DNA of 64,000 bases from Frigoribacterium sp. PhB160 (GCF_003751785.1 NZ_RKIE01000003.1:124001-188000); one strand, 5' to 3'. Shown: positions 40,297 through 48,744, counted from the stretch's first letter. The notes: a model not told the origin generated them from the sequence alone. A program made the numbers and translations.

Positions 40297-42246
40297 ATGA
40301 CCGAGATCCCCCTGCTGCTCGTCGTGCTCGTCACCGGGTTCGTCGTGATCGCCGCCTCCACGCTCGTCGGGCCGCGGCTCGGGGTGGCGTCGCCGCTGCT
40401 GCTGGTCGGCATCGGGGTCGCCGCGAGCTTCCTGCCGGTGTTCGCCGAGGTCGAGATCGACCCCGAGCTGATCCTCGCCGGGGTGCTGCCGCCGCTGCTC
40501 TACTCGTCGGCGGTGTCGATGCCGGCGATGAACTTCCGGCGCGAGTTCGGCGCCATCAGCGGCCTCTCGGTGCTGCTGGTCGTCGCGAGCGCCCTGCTGC
40601 TCGGCGTCTTCTTCATGCTCGTGCTGCCCGACCTCGGCTTCGCCTGGGGCGTGGCCCTCGGCGCCGTCATCAGCCCGACCGACGCCGTCGCGACCTCGAT
40701 CGTCAAGCAGACCTCGGTCTCGAAGCGGGTGGTCGCCATGCTCGACGGCGAGAGCCTGCTCAACGACGCGACCGCGCTGGTGCTGCTGCGGACGGCGATC
40801 GTGGCGACCGCCGCCTCCTTCTCGTTCTGGGGCGCGCTCGGCACGTTCGCGTACTCCGTGGTGGTCGCCCTCGTGATCGGCCTGGTGGTCGGCTGGCTGA
40901 ACCTCACGGTGCGTCGACGCGTCACCGACTCGACGGTCAACACCGTCATCTCGTTCGCGGTGCCGTTCGTGGCGTCGCTCCCGGCGAGCGGCGTCGGCGC
41001 GTCGGGGCTGGTCGCGGCCGTCGTGGCGGGGCTCGTCACGGGCGTCCGCGCGCCGCACGAGCTCTCGCCGCAGAACCGCCTCTCAGACACCCAGAACTGG
41101 CGGACGGTCGAGCTCGTGCTCGAAGGAGCGGTCTTCCTCACCATGGGCCTGCAGGTCAAGACCATCGTCATGGCCGTGCAGGACGACCACGCCGGCGTCG
41201 CCCCCGCCCTGCTCGTCGCGGTCGGGGCGCTCGCCCTGACGGTCCTCGTGCGGGCGGCCTACGTGGCGCCGCTGCTGCGGGTGCTGTCGGTGCGGGCGCG
41301 GCACGCCGAGGCGATGCGGCCGCGCGTCCAGGACATGTACGAGCGCATCGAGGCCGAGGGCAGCGCCGAGACCTCGTTCGCCGAGCTGAACCGCCGCGCC
41401 CGCGGGCGCGGAGAGGCGAGCGGAGGCGCTGCGGCGGCGATCGCGACGGGGTCGGACTCCGTCGTCGCGCCCGTGACGCCTGGCGACGGGACGCCCGCGA
41501 ACGGAGGCGCGACGACCGGACCCGAGGACGCCCCCGTGCCCGGCAACCCCACGCCGAGCAACCCCGCGACCGGCACCCCCGCGACCACCGCCCGCGGTCG
41601 CGAGCCCCGCCGCACCCGGCTCCCGCGTCAGGCCCGCCGCGCGGCCCGTCCCGCCCGGACGCGCGCCGCCCGCACGCCCTCGCAGCGCACGCTCGACCAG
41701 TTCACGCGCCGCGTCACGCAGGGGCTCGCCGACATCGAGTACTTCCTGCGGCAGCCGCTCGGCTGGCGGGACGGCACCGCCGTCGTCTGGGCCGGCATGC
41801 GCGGGGCCGTCACGGTCGCCGCGGCGCAGACCCTCCCCGACGACACCCCGCAGCGTCCGGTGCTCGTGCTGATCGCGTTCGCGGTCGCGGCGCTGTCGCT
41901 GCTCGTGCAGGGCGGCACGATCGGCCCGCTGCTGCGCCGCATCTCGCCGCCGGTCGACGAGGCGGGCAGGCACGCGGCCGAGGACGCCGAACGAGACCGC
42001 ATCCTCCGCCTGCTGCGCGAGAGCGCGGAGAGGGTGCCCGCCCCCGAGGCCGACGGCGTGACCCGGTCGCGGGAGGGCTTCGTCGTCGCCCGCGACCACA
42101 CCCTCGCCGTGCTGGCGGCTCAGCGCGAGGCGTTGCTCGAGGCGCGCGACAACGGGCTGTTCGACGCGGACGTGCTCGCGGCAGCCCTGGCCGACCTCGA
42201 CGCCTCCGAGATCGCGATCGAGCTGCGCGGCCGCACGGTCGGCTGA
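40297..42246 (+). CDS. CPA1-type cation/proton antiporter
   Basis: A 649-residue Na+(K+)/H+ antiporter of the CPA1/NhaP family. There are about 12 helices in residues 1-335 and 510-560, with LAGVLPPLLYSSA, AVISPTDAVAT (the ion-binding Asp) and LDGESLLNDATALVL. A large Pro/Ala/Gly-rich cytoplasmic insert of about 120 residues (roughly 385-480) interrupts the membrane domain before the last helices (DGTAVVWAGMRGAVTVAAA), and a cytoplasmic C-terminal helical tail follows. Start ATG 40297. It helps pH or sodium homeostasis. A perfect terminator follows. Confidence 0.92.
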   Translation: MTEIPLLLVVLVTGFVVIAASTLVGPRLGVASPLLLVGIGVAASFLPVFAEVEIDPELILAGVLPPLLYSSAVSMPAMNFRREFGAISGLSVLLVVASALLLGVFFMLVLPDLGFAWGVALGAVISPTDAVATSIVKQTSVSKRVVAMLDGESLLNDATALVLLRTAIVATAASFSFWGALGTFAYSVVVALVIGLVVGWLNLTVRRRVTDSTVNTVISFAVPFVASLPASGVGASGLVAAVVAGLVTGVRAPHELSPQNRLSDTQNWRTVELVLEGAVFLTMGLQVKTIVMAVQDDHAGVAPALLVAVGALALTVLVRAAYVAPLLRVLSVRARHAEAMRPRVQDMYERIEAEGSAETSFAELNRRARGRGEASGGAAAAIATGSDSVVAPVTPGDGTPANGGATTGPEDAPVPGNPTPSNPATGTPATTARGREPRRTRLPRQARRAARPARTRAARTPSQRTLDQFTRRVTQGLADIEYFLRQPLGWRDGTAVVWAGMRGAVTVAAAQTLPDDTPQRPVLVLIAFAVAALSLLVQGGTIGPLLRRISPPVDEAGRHAAEDAERDRILRLLRESAERVPAPEADGVTRSREGFVVARDHTLAVLAAQREALLEARDNGLFDADVLAAALADLDASEIAIELRGRTVG

Positions 42247-42286
42247 CCGGGGGCCTGCGACCCCGTGCGGCGACGCGAGCGACGAC

Positions 42287-42323
42287 GGAGGCGCGGTGAC
42301 GGACTGACCGTCACCGCGCCTCC
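42287..42323 (+). terminator. 16-bp terminator containing GGAGGCGCGG
   Basis: Perfect stem 42287-42302 with 42308-42323, loop ACTGA, 41 bases after the antiporter stop. The outer ten bases of each arm are GGAGGCGCGG and its complement. It probably also terminates the small minus-strand gene that ends at 42344. Confidence 0.9.
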
Positions 42324-42343
42324 CCCCTGTGGTGCCGGGGTGC

Positions 42344-42496
42344 TCAGCTGTCGGTGGACTCCGAGTCCTTGTCGTCGTCGACGAGGCCGTCCTTCTTGCC
42401 GTCGGGCAGCTCGTCGGTGTAGGTCGCCTGCTCGTCGGTGATGTTCTCGGTCGAGCCGTCGGGGGCGGTGGACGGGGTGCTGTCGTTCGTGCTCAT
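42344..42496 (-). CDS. Small acidic protein
   Basis: A 50-residue, highly acidic, Ser/Thr/Asp-rich protein (MSTNDSTPSTAPDGSTENITD, then ELPDGKKDGLVDDDKDSEST). It is predicted disordered. The ATG lies 10 bases downstream of the PfkB kinase stop, so it could be a last gene of that operon. It resembles in style the 59-residue acidic protein at 52462. No function known; the coding call rests on composition and start placement. Confidence 0.55.
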   Translation of the reverse strand: MSTNDSTPSTAPDGSTENITDEQATYTDELPDGKKDGLVDDDKDSESTDS

Positions 42497-42506
42497 GGGG
42501 TGGACG

Positions 42507-43460
42507 CTACGCCGATCCGCCGACACCGGGTCGGCCTGCGACCTGACGCGCGAGCAGCGCGTCCGTCTCCGCGGCCGTGGGCCCCGTCGCCGGGCCGCGC
42601 CGGGTCGTCGCGAGGGCCGCGGCCGCGTTCGCGCGCCGCACCGCCTCGAGCAGCGGCGTCCCGCGCAGCAGCGCGGCGACGAGGACACCGGCGTGGGCGT
42701 CGCCCGCCCCGTTCGTGTCGAGCGCCTCCACGGGGAACCCCGCCACGAGCACCGCGGGCCAGCCGCGGTCCGCGACCCAGCAGCCGGCGGCGCCGTCCCG
42801 GACGAGCGCGGCACCCCGGGCCCGACGGCTGAGCGACTCGGCCGCCTCGGCGAGCGAGGACGACGTCGGCGAGAGGAGCCGCGCCTCCCTCGCGTTGGCG
42901 CTGACGACGTCGGCCCGGGCGACGACGGCCTCCAGCGCCTCGGGCGGCAGCGTGGCGACGAGCGGGGACGGGTCGAGCACGACCCGCACCTCGTCGGCCA
43001 GCGACGCGACCCAGTCGACGATCGCCTCGCGGTTCACCGGGTGGGCCAGGCCGTAGCCCGAGACGAACGCGACGTCGCCGGCGACCGGCCGCACGCGGTC
43101 GAGGTCGGCACGGGTGAGCTGGCCCTCGGCCCCGACGGTGGTCACGAAGGTGCGCTCGGTCGACGCGTCGACGAGGGCGACGCACCAGCCGCTGTCGACG
43201 TCCACGAGCCCGGGCTGGAGCACGTCCACGTCGGCGTCGGCCAGGGCGGCGCGCACGACGTCGCCGAACGGCCCCGTGCCGTACTGGCCGCCGAACGCGA
43301 CCTCGGCGCCGTCGCGACGCGCGGCCACGAGGGTGTTCAGGCCTCCCCCGGCGGTCACCGCCGAGCCCGAGGCGACCACGTCGCCGCCGAGCTCGGGCAG
43401 CTGGTCGATCTCGAGCACGAGGTCGACGACGACGTTGCCGACCGAGACGAGCCTGCCCAT
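42507..43460 (-). CDS. PfkB family carbohydrate/nucleoside kinase
   Basis: A 317-residue ribokinase-like kinase. The N-terminal signature is GRLVSVGNVVVDLVLEID with GGGLNTLVAARRDG. The C-terminal ATP/anion-hole signature is VEALDTNGAGDAHAGVLVAALL with the catalytic Asp (usually DTTGAGD; here DTNGAGD). It should phosphorylate a sugar or nucleoside released by the ADP-ribosylglycohydrolase-fold enzyme of the same operon. Its ATG overlaps the permease stop by one base (TGATG). The order regulator, hydrolase, permease, kinase recalls yegV of the yegTUVW group. Confidence 0.9.
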   Translation of the reverse strand: MGRLVSVGNVVVDLVLEIDQLPELGGDVVASGSAVTAGGGLNTLVAARRDGAEVAFGGQYGTGPFGDVVRAALADADVDVLQPGLVDVDSGWCVALVDASTERTFVTTVGAEGQLTRADLDRVRPVAGDVAFVSGYGLAHPVNREAIVDWVASLADEVRVVLDPSPLVATLPPEALEAVVARADVVSANAREARLLSPTSSSLAEAAESLSRRARGAALVRDGAAGCWVADRGWPAVLVAGFPVEALDTNGAGDAHAGVLVAALLRGTPLLEAVRRANAAAALATTRRGPATGPTAAETDALLARQVAGRPGVGGSA

Positions 43461-44959
43461 CAGCGCACCTCGCGGGCGGCCGGCCGCGACGCGCCCACGG
43501 GGCCGTGCAGCGCGCCGCGCGGGCCGCCGAGCAGGAGGTACGCGCCGACCGCGACGACGAAGGTCACGACCCAGCCGAGGCCGTTGGCGCCGACCCACGT
43601 GTCGGAGAGCGGGCCGACGAACACCGGTGCGGCGTCGCCGACCTGCACCGCGGTGAACAGCGTGCCGACGACGATCGCGACGCCCCAGGCGCCGAGGGCG
43701 GGCAGCGAGACGCCGCCGGTGTACCAGTAGCGACCGCCGCGACGGAGGTCGAGGAGGGCATCGGAGTCGTACCAGGTGCGCCGGGCCATGTCGGCGATGA
43801 AGACGCCGAGCCACGCCGTGATCGGCACCGCGAGGATCGAGATGAACGTGATGAACGGCGCGTAGAAGCCGTCGGCGACGAGCATGAAGTAGATCGCGCC
43901 GACGAACGTGATGACGACGTCGACCGCGACCGCCCAGACGCGGGGCACCTTGACCCCGAGCGTCAGTGTCGTGAGGCTCGCAGAGTAGACCGAGAGGTGG
44001 TTCGAGAGCAGCAGCCCGCCGAACGCGGCGACGAGGTAGGGCACGGCCATCCACGACGGCAGCAGGTCGCGGATCGCCGCGACGGGGTCGCCTGCCTGCG
44101 CCAGCGTCGGGTCGCCCGCCGAGAGGAGGGCGCCGAGGCCGATCAGCAGCACGAGCGGCACGCCCGCGCCGACCGCGCTCGCGAGCACGAGCTTGCCGGC
44201 CTTGACGCTGGTCTTCGAGTAGCGGGCGATGTCGGCGCCCGCCGTGGCCCAGCCGATGCCGGTGCCGGCCGCGATCGTCCCGATGCCGATGACCATGGCG
44301 CTGACCGGGCCGGCGGGGGCCGACGAGACGGTGTCCCAGTCGACCCGCGCGACGAGGAAGACCGCGACGAACACGTTGAGCGCGCCGAAGATCCAGGTAG
44401 CCCATCGCTGGATGACGACGATGGCCGCGTGGCCGAGACCCGAGACGAGCACCGTGCAGACGATGAAGACGAGGATCGCGGCGAGCGTGACGAGCGGCTG
44501 CTCCTTCGCGCGGCCGTCGGCGCCGAAGAGGATCGCGAAGAGCGAGAGCAGCACGAAGGCGGCCGTCGTCGTGTTGACGGTCTCCCAGCCGAGGCGGGAC
44601 AGCAGCGAGATCGCGGTCGGCCCGATGTTGCCGCGCACCCCGAAGACCGCGCGCGACAGGGTGAGCCCCGGCGCGCCTCCCCGTCGTCCGGCGATCGAGA
44701 TGACGCCGACGAGGGCGAACGAGCCCGCGGCGCCGACCACGGCGACGACGAGCGCCTGCCAGATCGTGAGGCCCTGGAAGGCGACGAGGGTCGCACCGAG
44801 CGGCAGCCCCAGGATCGAGATGTTCGCGGCGAACCAGACCCAGAAGAGGGCTCCGGCCTGGCCGGTCCGCTCGTCGTCGGGCACGGGCTCGATGCCCCGC
44901 TGCTCGATGGTGGTCAGCGTGCCCTGGGTGCGGGCGATGTCGTCGGTGGGTGCGGTCAT
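43460..44959 (-). CDS. NCS1 purine-cytosine permease family transporter
   Basis: A 499-residue transporter with 12 predicted helices of the nucleobase:cation symporter-1 (CodB-like) family. Diagnostic pieces are FWVWFAANISILGLPLGA in helix 1, GAPGLTLSRAVFGVRGN after helix 2, and TAGADIARYSK near the middle. It imports a nucleobase, nucleoside or related compound. It lies between the hydrolase and the kinase, so its substrate should feed both. ATG 44959; an upstream G-rich tandem repeat separates it from the hydrolase gene. Confidence 0.92.
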   Translation of the reverse strand: MTAPTDDIARTQGTLTTIEQRGIEPVPDDERTGQAGALFWVWFAANISILGLPLGATLVAFQGLTIWQALVVAVVGAAGSFALVGVISIAGRRGGAPGLTLSRAVFGVRGNIGPTAISLLSRLGWETVNTTTAAFVLLSLFAILFGADGRAKEQPLVTLAAILVFIVCTVLVSGLGHAAIVVIQRWATWIFGALNVFVAVFLVARVDWDTVSSAPAGPVSAMVIGIGTIAAGTGIGWATAGADIARYSKTSVKAGKLVLASAVGAGVPLVLLIGLGALLSAGDPTLAQAGDPVAAIRDLLPSWMAVPYLVAAFGGLLLSNHLSVYSASLTTLTLGVKVPRVWAVAVDVVITFVGAIYFMLVADGFYAPFITFISILAVPITAWLGVFIADMARRTWYDSDALLDLRRGGRYWYTGGVSLPALGAWGVAIVVGTLFTAVQVGDAAPVFVGPLSDTWVGANGLGWVVTFVVAVGAYLLLGGPRGALHGPVGASRPAAREVR

Positions 44960-44995
44960 GTCCTCTTGCGTCCTCGGAAGTGGGTGTGCGGTCGA

Positions 44996-45052
44996 GCGGG
45001 GTCGGGTGGGTGCAGCGGGGTCGGGTGGGTGCAGCGGGGTCAGGTGGGTCGA
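44996..45052. repeat. Three 19-bp G-rich tandem repeats in operon gap
   Basis: GCGGGGTCGGGTGGGTGCA at 44996-45014 and 45015-45033 is followed by a degenerate third copy (45034-45052). Each unit has a GGGG and two GGG runs, so the plus strand could form a G-quadruplex; the operon transcript carries the C-rich complement. Placed between hydrolase and permease genes, it could affect polarity or template passage. Confidence 0.85.
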
Positions 45053-45105
45053 GGTGGTCGGGGCGCGGCGGGTCGTGGGCGGTGCGCCGCCGCGGGTGGG
45101 GCGAG

Positions 45106-46137
45106 CTAGCGGAGGCGCAGGTCGAGCAGCGAGTCGACCAGCGGCTCGAGGGCCAGCCCGTTTACCGCCGTGACCGTGCGGACGGCCTCGTCGGGCCACG
45201 CGGAGGACCCGTGGACGGCGCCGAGCACCGCGCCCGCCATCGCCGCGATGGTGTCGGTGTCGCCGCCCAGGCTGGCCGCGGTGCCGAGGATCTCCCACGG
45301 CTCGGCGTCCAGGGCGACGAGGGCGAGCGCGGCGACGACCGACTCCTGCGAGGCCACCGAGGTGCCGACGAGCTGCGACACGGCGTCGATGCGCTCGGCG
45401 GCGGGCACGCCGCGGAGGTGCCGACGGGCCCAGTCGGACTTCGCGGCGATGTCGGCGCCGGCGACCCAGTGGCCGCGCGTCGCGCCGATCGCGGCGGCCT
45501 CGATCGCGACGTCGACGGCCTGCTCGCGGTCGGCGCCGTCGACGCCGGCGCTGACGGCCGCGGCGATCGCGCTGGCCCCGGCGATGCCGAGGCCCGTGTC
45601 GTGGGTGACGCGCGAGGCGTCGCGCACGGCGTCGACGAGGTCGTCGAGCGGGCGGAGCGGCGTGCTGATGCCGACCGGGGCGATGCGCATCGCCGCGCCG
45701 TTCGTCGTGCCCGTCGAGCCGGCCTGGTCGGCGGGCACGCCCTGCATGATGCGCTCGACGGCGGTCTTCGTGCTGGGCCCGAGCAGGTCGAGGGATCCCT
45801 TGGCCCGCATCCCACGCTCCCACTCGATGAGGGCCTCGGCGAAGCGGACCGGGTCGAGGCGGCCCTCGCCAGCGATCAGCAGCTCGGCGACGAGCATCGC
45901 TTGCTCGGTGTCGTCGGTCACGTGCCCGGCGGTCATGCCCGCGGCGATGCGCTGGGACGGCCCGGCGTCGACGAAGTCGGTGACCACGCCGTGGTCGGCG
46001 CGGATCTGGGCCAGCGACATCGACTGCGTCGGCATGCCGAGGGCGTCGCCGAGCGCGAGGCCGCGGAAGGCGGCGAGGGCGCGGTCGCGGAGCGCGGGGT
46101 CGTGGCGCGCGGCGGGGACGATCAGGTGGTCGGTCAT
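45106..46137 (-). CDS. ADP-ribosylglycohydrolase family protein
   Basis: A 343-residue DraG/ARH-fold metal-dependent hydrolase. Motifs are ALGDALGMP near residue 30, GHVTDDTEQAMLVAEL with the metal-binding TDDT near residue 73, and SLGGDTDTIAAMAGAVLGA with the C-terminal Asp/Thr ligands. In this operon the role is probably to split an N-glycosidic bond in a small ribosylated compound rather than protein ADP-ribose, comparable to YegU. The ATG overlaps the GntR stop (ATGA). Confidence 0.9.
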   Translation of the reverse strand: MTDHLIVPAARHDPALRDRALAAFRGLALGDALGMPTQSMSLAQIRADHGVVTDFVDAGPSQRIAAGMTAGHVTDDTEQAMLVAELLIAGEGRLDPVRFAEALIEWERGMRAKGSLDLLGPSTKTAVERIMQGVPADQAGSTGTTNGAAMRIAPVGISTPLRPLDDLVDAVRDASRVTHDTGLGIAGASAIAAAVSAGVDGADREQAVDVAIEAAAIGATRGHWVAGADIAAKSDWARRHLRGVPAAERIDAVSQLVGTSVASQESVVAALALVALDAEPWEILGTAASLGGDTDTIAAMAGAVLGAVHGSSAWPDEAVRTVTAVNGLALEPLVDSLLDLRLR

Positions 46138-46844
46138 GAGTGGCTCCCGAACTTCATGTGGAGCCGGAACCTGTCCGGCGCGAGGAGGCTGTCGACGCAC
46201 TCGACGAAGTCGCCGGTGCGGGTGCGGGTGACGCGACGGCTATGGAGGAACGGCGTGCCGACCGGCCGACCGAGCAGGGCAGCGTCGCGGTCGTCGAGGG
46301 GCACGACGTCGACCCACTGCTCGGCGTGGGCGGGCACGAGGCCCGACTCGGCGATGGTCGAGGTGAGGGAGCCCCCGACGAGGCCCTGCTCGACGGCGCG
46401 GTCGAGCGCGCCGAGGCGGGGCAGGCGGCTGCGTTCGAGCGAGACGGGCGGGCCGTCGGCGACCCGGCGCAGGCGGTCGACGGCGACGAAGGCCGGACCG
46501 TCGGCGCCGACCTCGGCCGCGAGGGCCGCGTCGTCGAGCCGCTCGAGCCGGAGCAGCACCGTCTCGACGTCGCTGCCGGTGGCGGCGATCGATCGCGCCC
46601 AGCCCGCCCGGGGGTCGAGCGCCGCGCCGTCGAAGGTGACGAGGGAGCCGACGCCGCCGTGGGTGGCGATGTACTCCTCGTCGGCGAGGTCGGACAGCGC
46701 GGCACGCACGGTGCCGCGGCTCACCGAGAACCGCTCGGCGAGGTCGTGCTCGCCGGGCAGGCGCGACCCGGCGACGAACCGCCCGGTGGCGATGTCGTGG
46801 CGGAGGGCGTCCGCGATGAGGCGTCGCTTCGACGAGACAGGCAT
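46134..46844 (-). CDS. GntR/HutC family transcriptional regulator
   Basis: A 236-residue regulator. The N-terminal winged helix is LIADALRHDIATGRFVAGSRLPGEHDLAERFSVSR with GTVRAALSDLADEEYI, and the C-terminal UTRA effector domain includes PFLHSRRVTRTRTGDFVECVDS. It presumably senses the compound degraded by the downstream hydrolase-permease-kinase genes and represses the operon. ATG 46844 gives the standard length; ATG 46859 and TTG 46865 are in frame. TACATGTA lies across these upstream codons and is a probable autoregulatory operator. Confidence 0.92.
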   Translation of the reverse strand: MPVSSKRRLIADALRHDIATGRFVAGSRLPGEHDLAERFSVSRGTVRAALSDLADEEYIATHGGVGSLVTFDGAALDPRAGWARSIAATGSDVETVLLRLERLDDAALAAEVGADGPAFVAVDRLRRVADGPPVSLERSRLPRLGALDRAVEQGLVGGSLTSTIAESGLVPAHAEQWVDVVPLDDRDAALLGRPVGTPFLHSRRVTRTRTGDFVECVDSLLAPDRFRLHMKFGSHS

Positions 46845-46850
46845 GCCGTG

Positions 46851-46868
46851 ACCATACATGTACAAGAC
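46851..46868. promoter_or_regulatory. Candidate GntR operator at operon start
   Basis: ACCATACATGTACAAG contains the perfect palindrome TACATGTA (46855-46862), within imperfect flanking symmetry. It sits immediately upstream of the GntR ATG 46844. Repressors of this family commonly bind such short AT-rich dyads. Not tested. Confidence 0.5.
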
Positions 46869-47209
46869 CTGTCCAGCAAGATCGGCGGGCGGCCGCGCGA
46901 CGGCGGAGCGGGTGACGGCCGTCTGGGGCTTCGACCGTCAGCGGCGTCGGAGGCGCACCGGTCGTGCGGAAAGCGCCAGCGCCCTCGGCGCCGTTGTCCG
47001 TTTAACGCGCATCCCCGCCCCCGGCTCGACCCGCCCCCCGGCCACCCGGCATCGTGGAGCCCACGCGAACAGCGCGACCGCCCGCCAGCCCCCTGGCGGA
47101 CGACCGCCTGCAGATGTGCCGATCCACGGCGGCACAGGCTCGATTAACGGCGAGCCGCCCGACACACCCCGGTACGCGGCGACGCAGGGTCGCCAGAGAC
47201 GAGCAGACG
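46866..47209. other. Intergenic region, 344 bases
   Basis: This is the divergent gap between the GntR operon and the small leader ORF. It contains two AT-richer TTAACG patches (GTTTAACGCGC near 47000 and GATTAACGG at 47142-47150). The second lies in a hairpin loop, GGCTCG...CGAGCC (47137-47156). No known riboswitch was recognised and I see no gene. Confidence 0.5.
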
Positions 47210-47281
47210 ATGAGTCTCCTCCGCACCTCCCGCACGGCCGGGACCCGCCGCGCCCTCGGCACGACGGGAGCCTCCGCATGA
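47210..47281 (+). CDS. 23-residue leader ORF
   Basis: A short ORF (MSLLRTSRTAGTRRALGTTG plus three residues) whose TGA overlaps the ATG of the next gene (ATGA), suggesting translational coupling. It is rich in Arg, Thr and Ala. Its ATG is preceded by GAGACGAGCAGACG, a weak ribosome site. It could be a regulatory leader peptide or a chance ORF; the exact 4-base overlap is the main argument for reality. Confidence 0.4.
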   Translation: MSLLRTSRTAGTRRALGTTGASA

Positions 47282-47586
47282 GCGAGCTCAGCCACCTCAG
47301 CCGCGAGCGCCTGGCCGCCGCCGTCGCCCTCCGCGTCGGCGCGCTGCCCGCCGCCCCCGCCTCCAGCACCTACCTCCGCGAGCCGGGCGTCCCCCGCGTG
47401 CGCATCGAGCCGTACCCGAAGCGTCGGCGTGCCGAGCGCCCGCTGACGCCGGTCATCCCGGGGTCCGCCGTGGCCTCGGTCGCGGGGGAGCCGTCGTACG
47501 CCGACTTCTTCCTGCCGACCTCCGCCGGCGTCGCCCGGCCGCGCACCGCGGCGACCTCCCTCGCGGGCCGGTCGCGCGCCTCCTGA
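47278..47586 (+). CDS. Small protein with YPKRR and YADFF motifs
   Basis: A 102-residue soluble protein. An N-terminal helix (MSELSHLSRERLAAAVALRVG) is followed by a Pro-rich disordered part with IEPYPKRRRAERP and EPSYADFFLPTS. These two motifs, in the same order, occur in the 68-residue protein at 6773-6979, so both may belong to an unnamed family. The ATG lies within the overlap with the 23-codon leader ORF. No enzymatic signature. Confidence 0.65.
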   Translation: MSELSHLSRERLAAAVALRVGALPAAPASSTYLREPGVPRVRIEPYPKRRRAERPLTPVIPGSAVASVAGEPSYADFFLPTSAGVARPRTAATSLAGRSRAS

Positions 47587-47984
47587 CGGCCGTCGGCACC
47601 GCCGCGCACCGGCCCCCGGGCGACCAGGAGGCGCGGCCCGGTCGCCCCTCCCCGGTCGCCCCGCCGGCCCCCCGCGTCGTCGCCGCTCCCGCTCGGCCGC
47701 GCCCCCGATCCGGGAATGTCGGTGGTCGCCCCTAGCGTCGAGCCCGATGCTCTCGCCCCCCGTGGGGCGCGGAGCAACACCGGTGTCGGCGTCGTGAAAC
47801 GGCCGACACGCGGGGCGGGGCAGGCAGGCAGCCTGGTCCGCCCCACCCTCGTGCCCGCGCGCGTCCTGCCGGTGTCCGCCGTACCGGTGCCCGCCGTGCC
47901 GGTGTCCGCCGTGCCGGTGTCCGGCGACGCCGCTCGAGTCCGTCGCCCGTGACACGGTGGGGGTAGACCCGTCACGATGGGGCC
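47587..47984. other. Intergenic region with 15-bp VNTR
   Basis: This 398-base gap contains a GGAGGCGCGG copy (47637-47646) flanked by a weak stem, and a 15-bp tandem repeat (47868-47927; units GCCGGTGTCCGCCGT, ACCGGTGCCCGCCGT, then two more). ORFs cross the repeat on both strands (PVSAVPVPAVPVSAVPVS on plus, HRHGGHRHGGHRYGGHR on minus), but neither has family resemblance or a convincing start, so I do not call a gene. Confidence 0.6.
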
Positions 47985-48524
47985 GTGCCCCACGAGACCG
48001 ATCCCCCGCCGAGCCGCGCGCCCGCTCGCACGAGCCGATCCGTCGGCCCCGACGCCGGGGCCGTGGCGCGCCTCCTCGGCGAGGCCCTGCTGACCGGCGC
48101 CGTGCTGGGGCTCGCCTCGTGGACCGTCCCGCTGCTCGTGGCGGCCGTCGCGTCCGGCGCCGCGTCGCCGCCGAGCGCCGAGGACGCCTCGGCCGTCGGC
48201 GCCCCGCTCTCCGTCAGCGTCCTCGTCGCGCTCGTCACCGCGGTCGTCGGCGCGGTGGTCGCGCTGGCGGCGGCGTCGGTCGGGCTCGCGGTGGTCCGCG
48301 TGGTCGACCCCCGTCGGGACCGGCCGCGGGCCCGGCTCGTGGCCGGCGCGGTCGCGAGCGGCGTCGTCACCGGGGCGCTCGCCCTGGCGGTCCTCACGCC
48401 GACGACCCTGGTGCCGGGCTGGTTCGCCGTCGTGGCCGCGCTCGCCGGCACCGTCGCGGGCGCCGTGCTGCTGGCCCGCTACGAGCGTCGCCGGGACGCC
48501 CGCGCCGGCGCCCGGCCCGGCTGA
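47985..48524 (+). CDS. Hypothetical four-helix membrane protein
   Basis: A 179-residue integral membrane protein. A Pro/Ser/Arg-rich N-terminus (1-25) precedes four hydrophobic helices (about 35-57, 73-98, 112-133 and 137-160), and it ends with a basic tail. No recognised family motif. The GTG at 47985 is the best start available. It is followed by the hairpin/direct repeat region 48525-48690. Gene reality rests on length, hydrophobic pattern and codon bias. Confidence 0.65.
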   Translation: MPHETDPPPSRAPARTSRSVGPDAGAVARLLGEALLTGAVLGLASWTVPLLVAAVASGAASPPSAEDASAVGAPLSVSVLVALVTAVVGAVVALAAASVGLAVVRVVDPRRDRPRARLVAGAVASGVVTGALALAVLTPTTLVPGWFAVVAALAGTVAGAVLLARYERRRDARAGARPG

Positions 48525-48690
48525 CACCCCCGGACCCGCACCGCACCCCCCGTCCCGACGGTGCACCGCAGGTTCGACGGTGCACCGCAGGTCCGACACG
48601 ACCCGACACGGCGCGACCCGGGTCACACCCCCGGACCCGCACCGCACCCCCTGTCCCGACGGTGCACCGCGGGTTCGACGGTGCGACGCG
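48525..48690. repeat. Two tandem ~60-bp repeats, related to 29548 family
   Basis: ACACCCCCGGACCCGCACCG occurs at about 48525 and again at about 48624; each copy continues with GTCCCGACGGTGCACCGC and a further GACGGTGC. The core CCCGACGGTGC is shared with the elements at 29548-29709. The gap to the FUSC gene contains nothing else of note. Confidence 0.75.
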
Positions 48691-48744
48691 AGCGCGGCGA
48701 CGACGACGACGCCGCCGACGACGCCGCACGAGCCCGCGGGCGGG

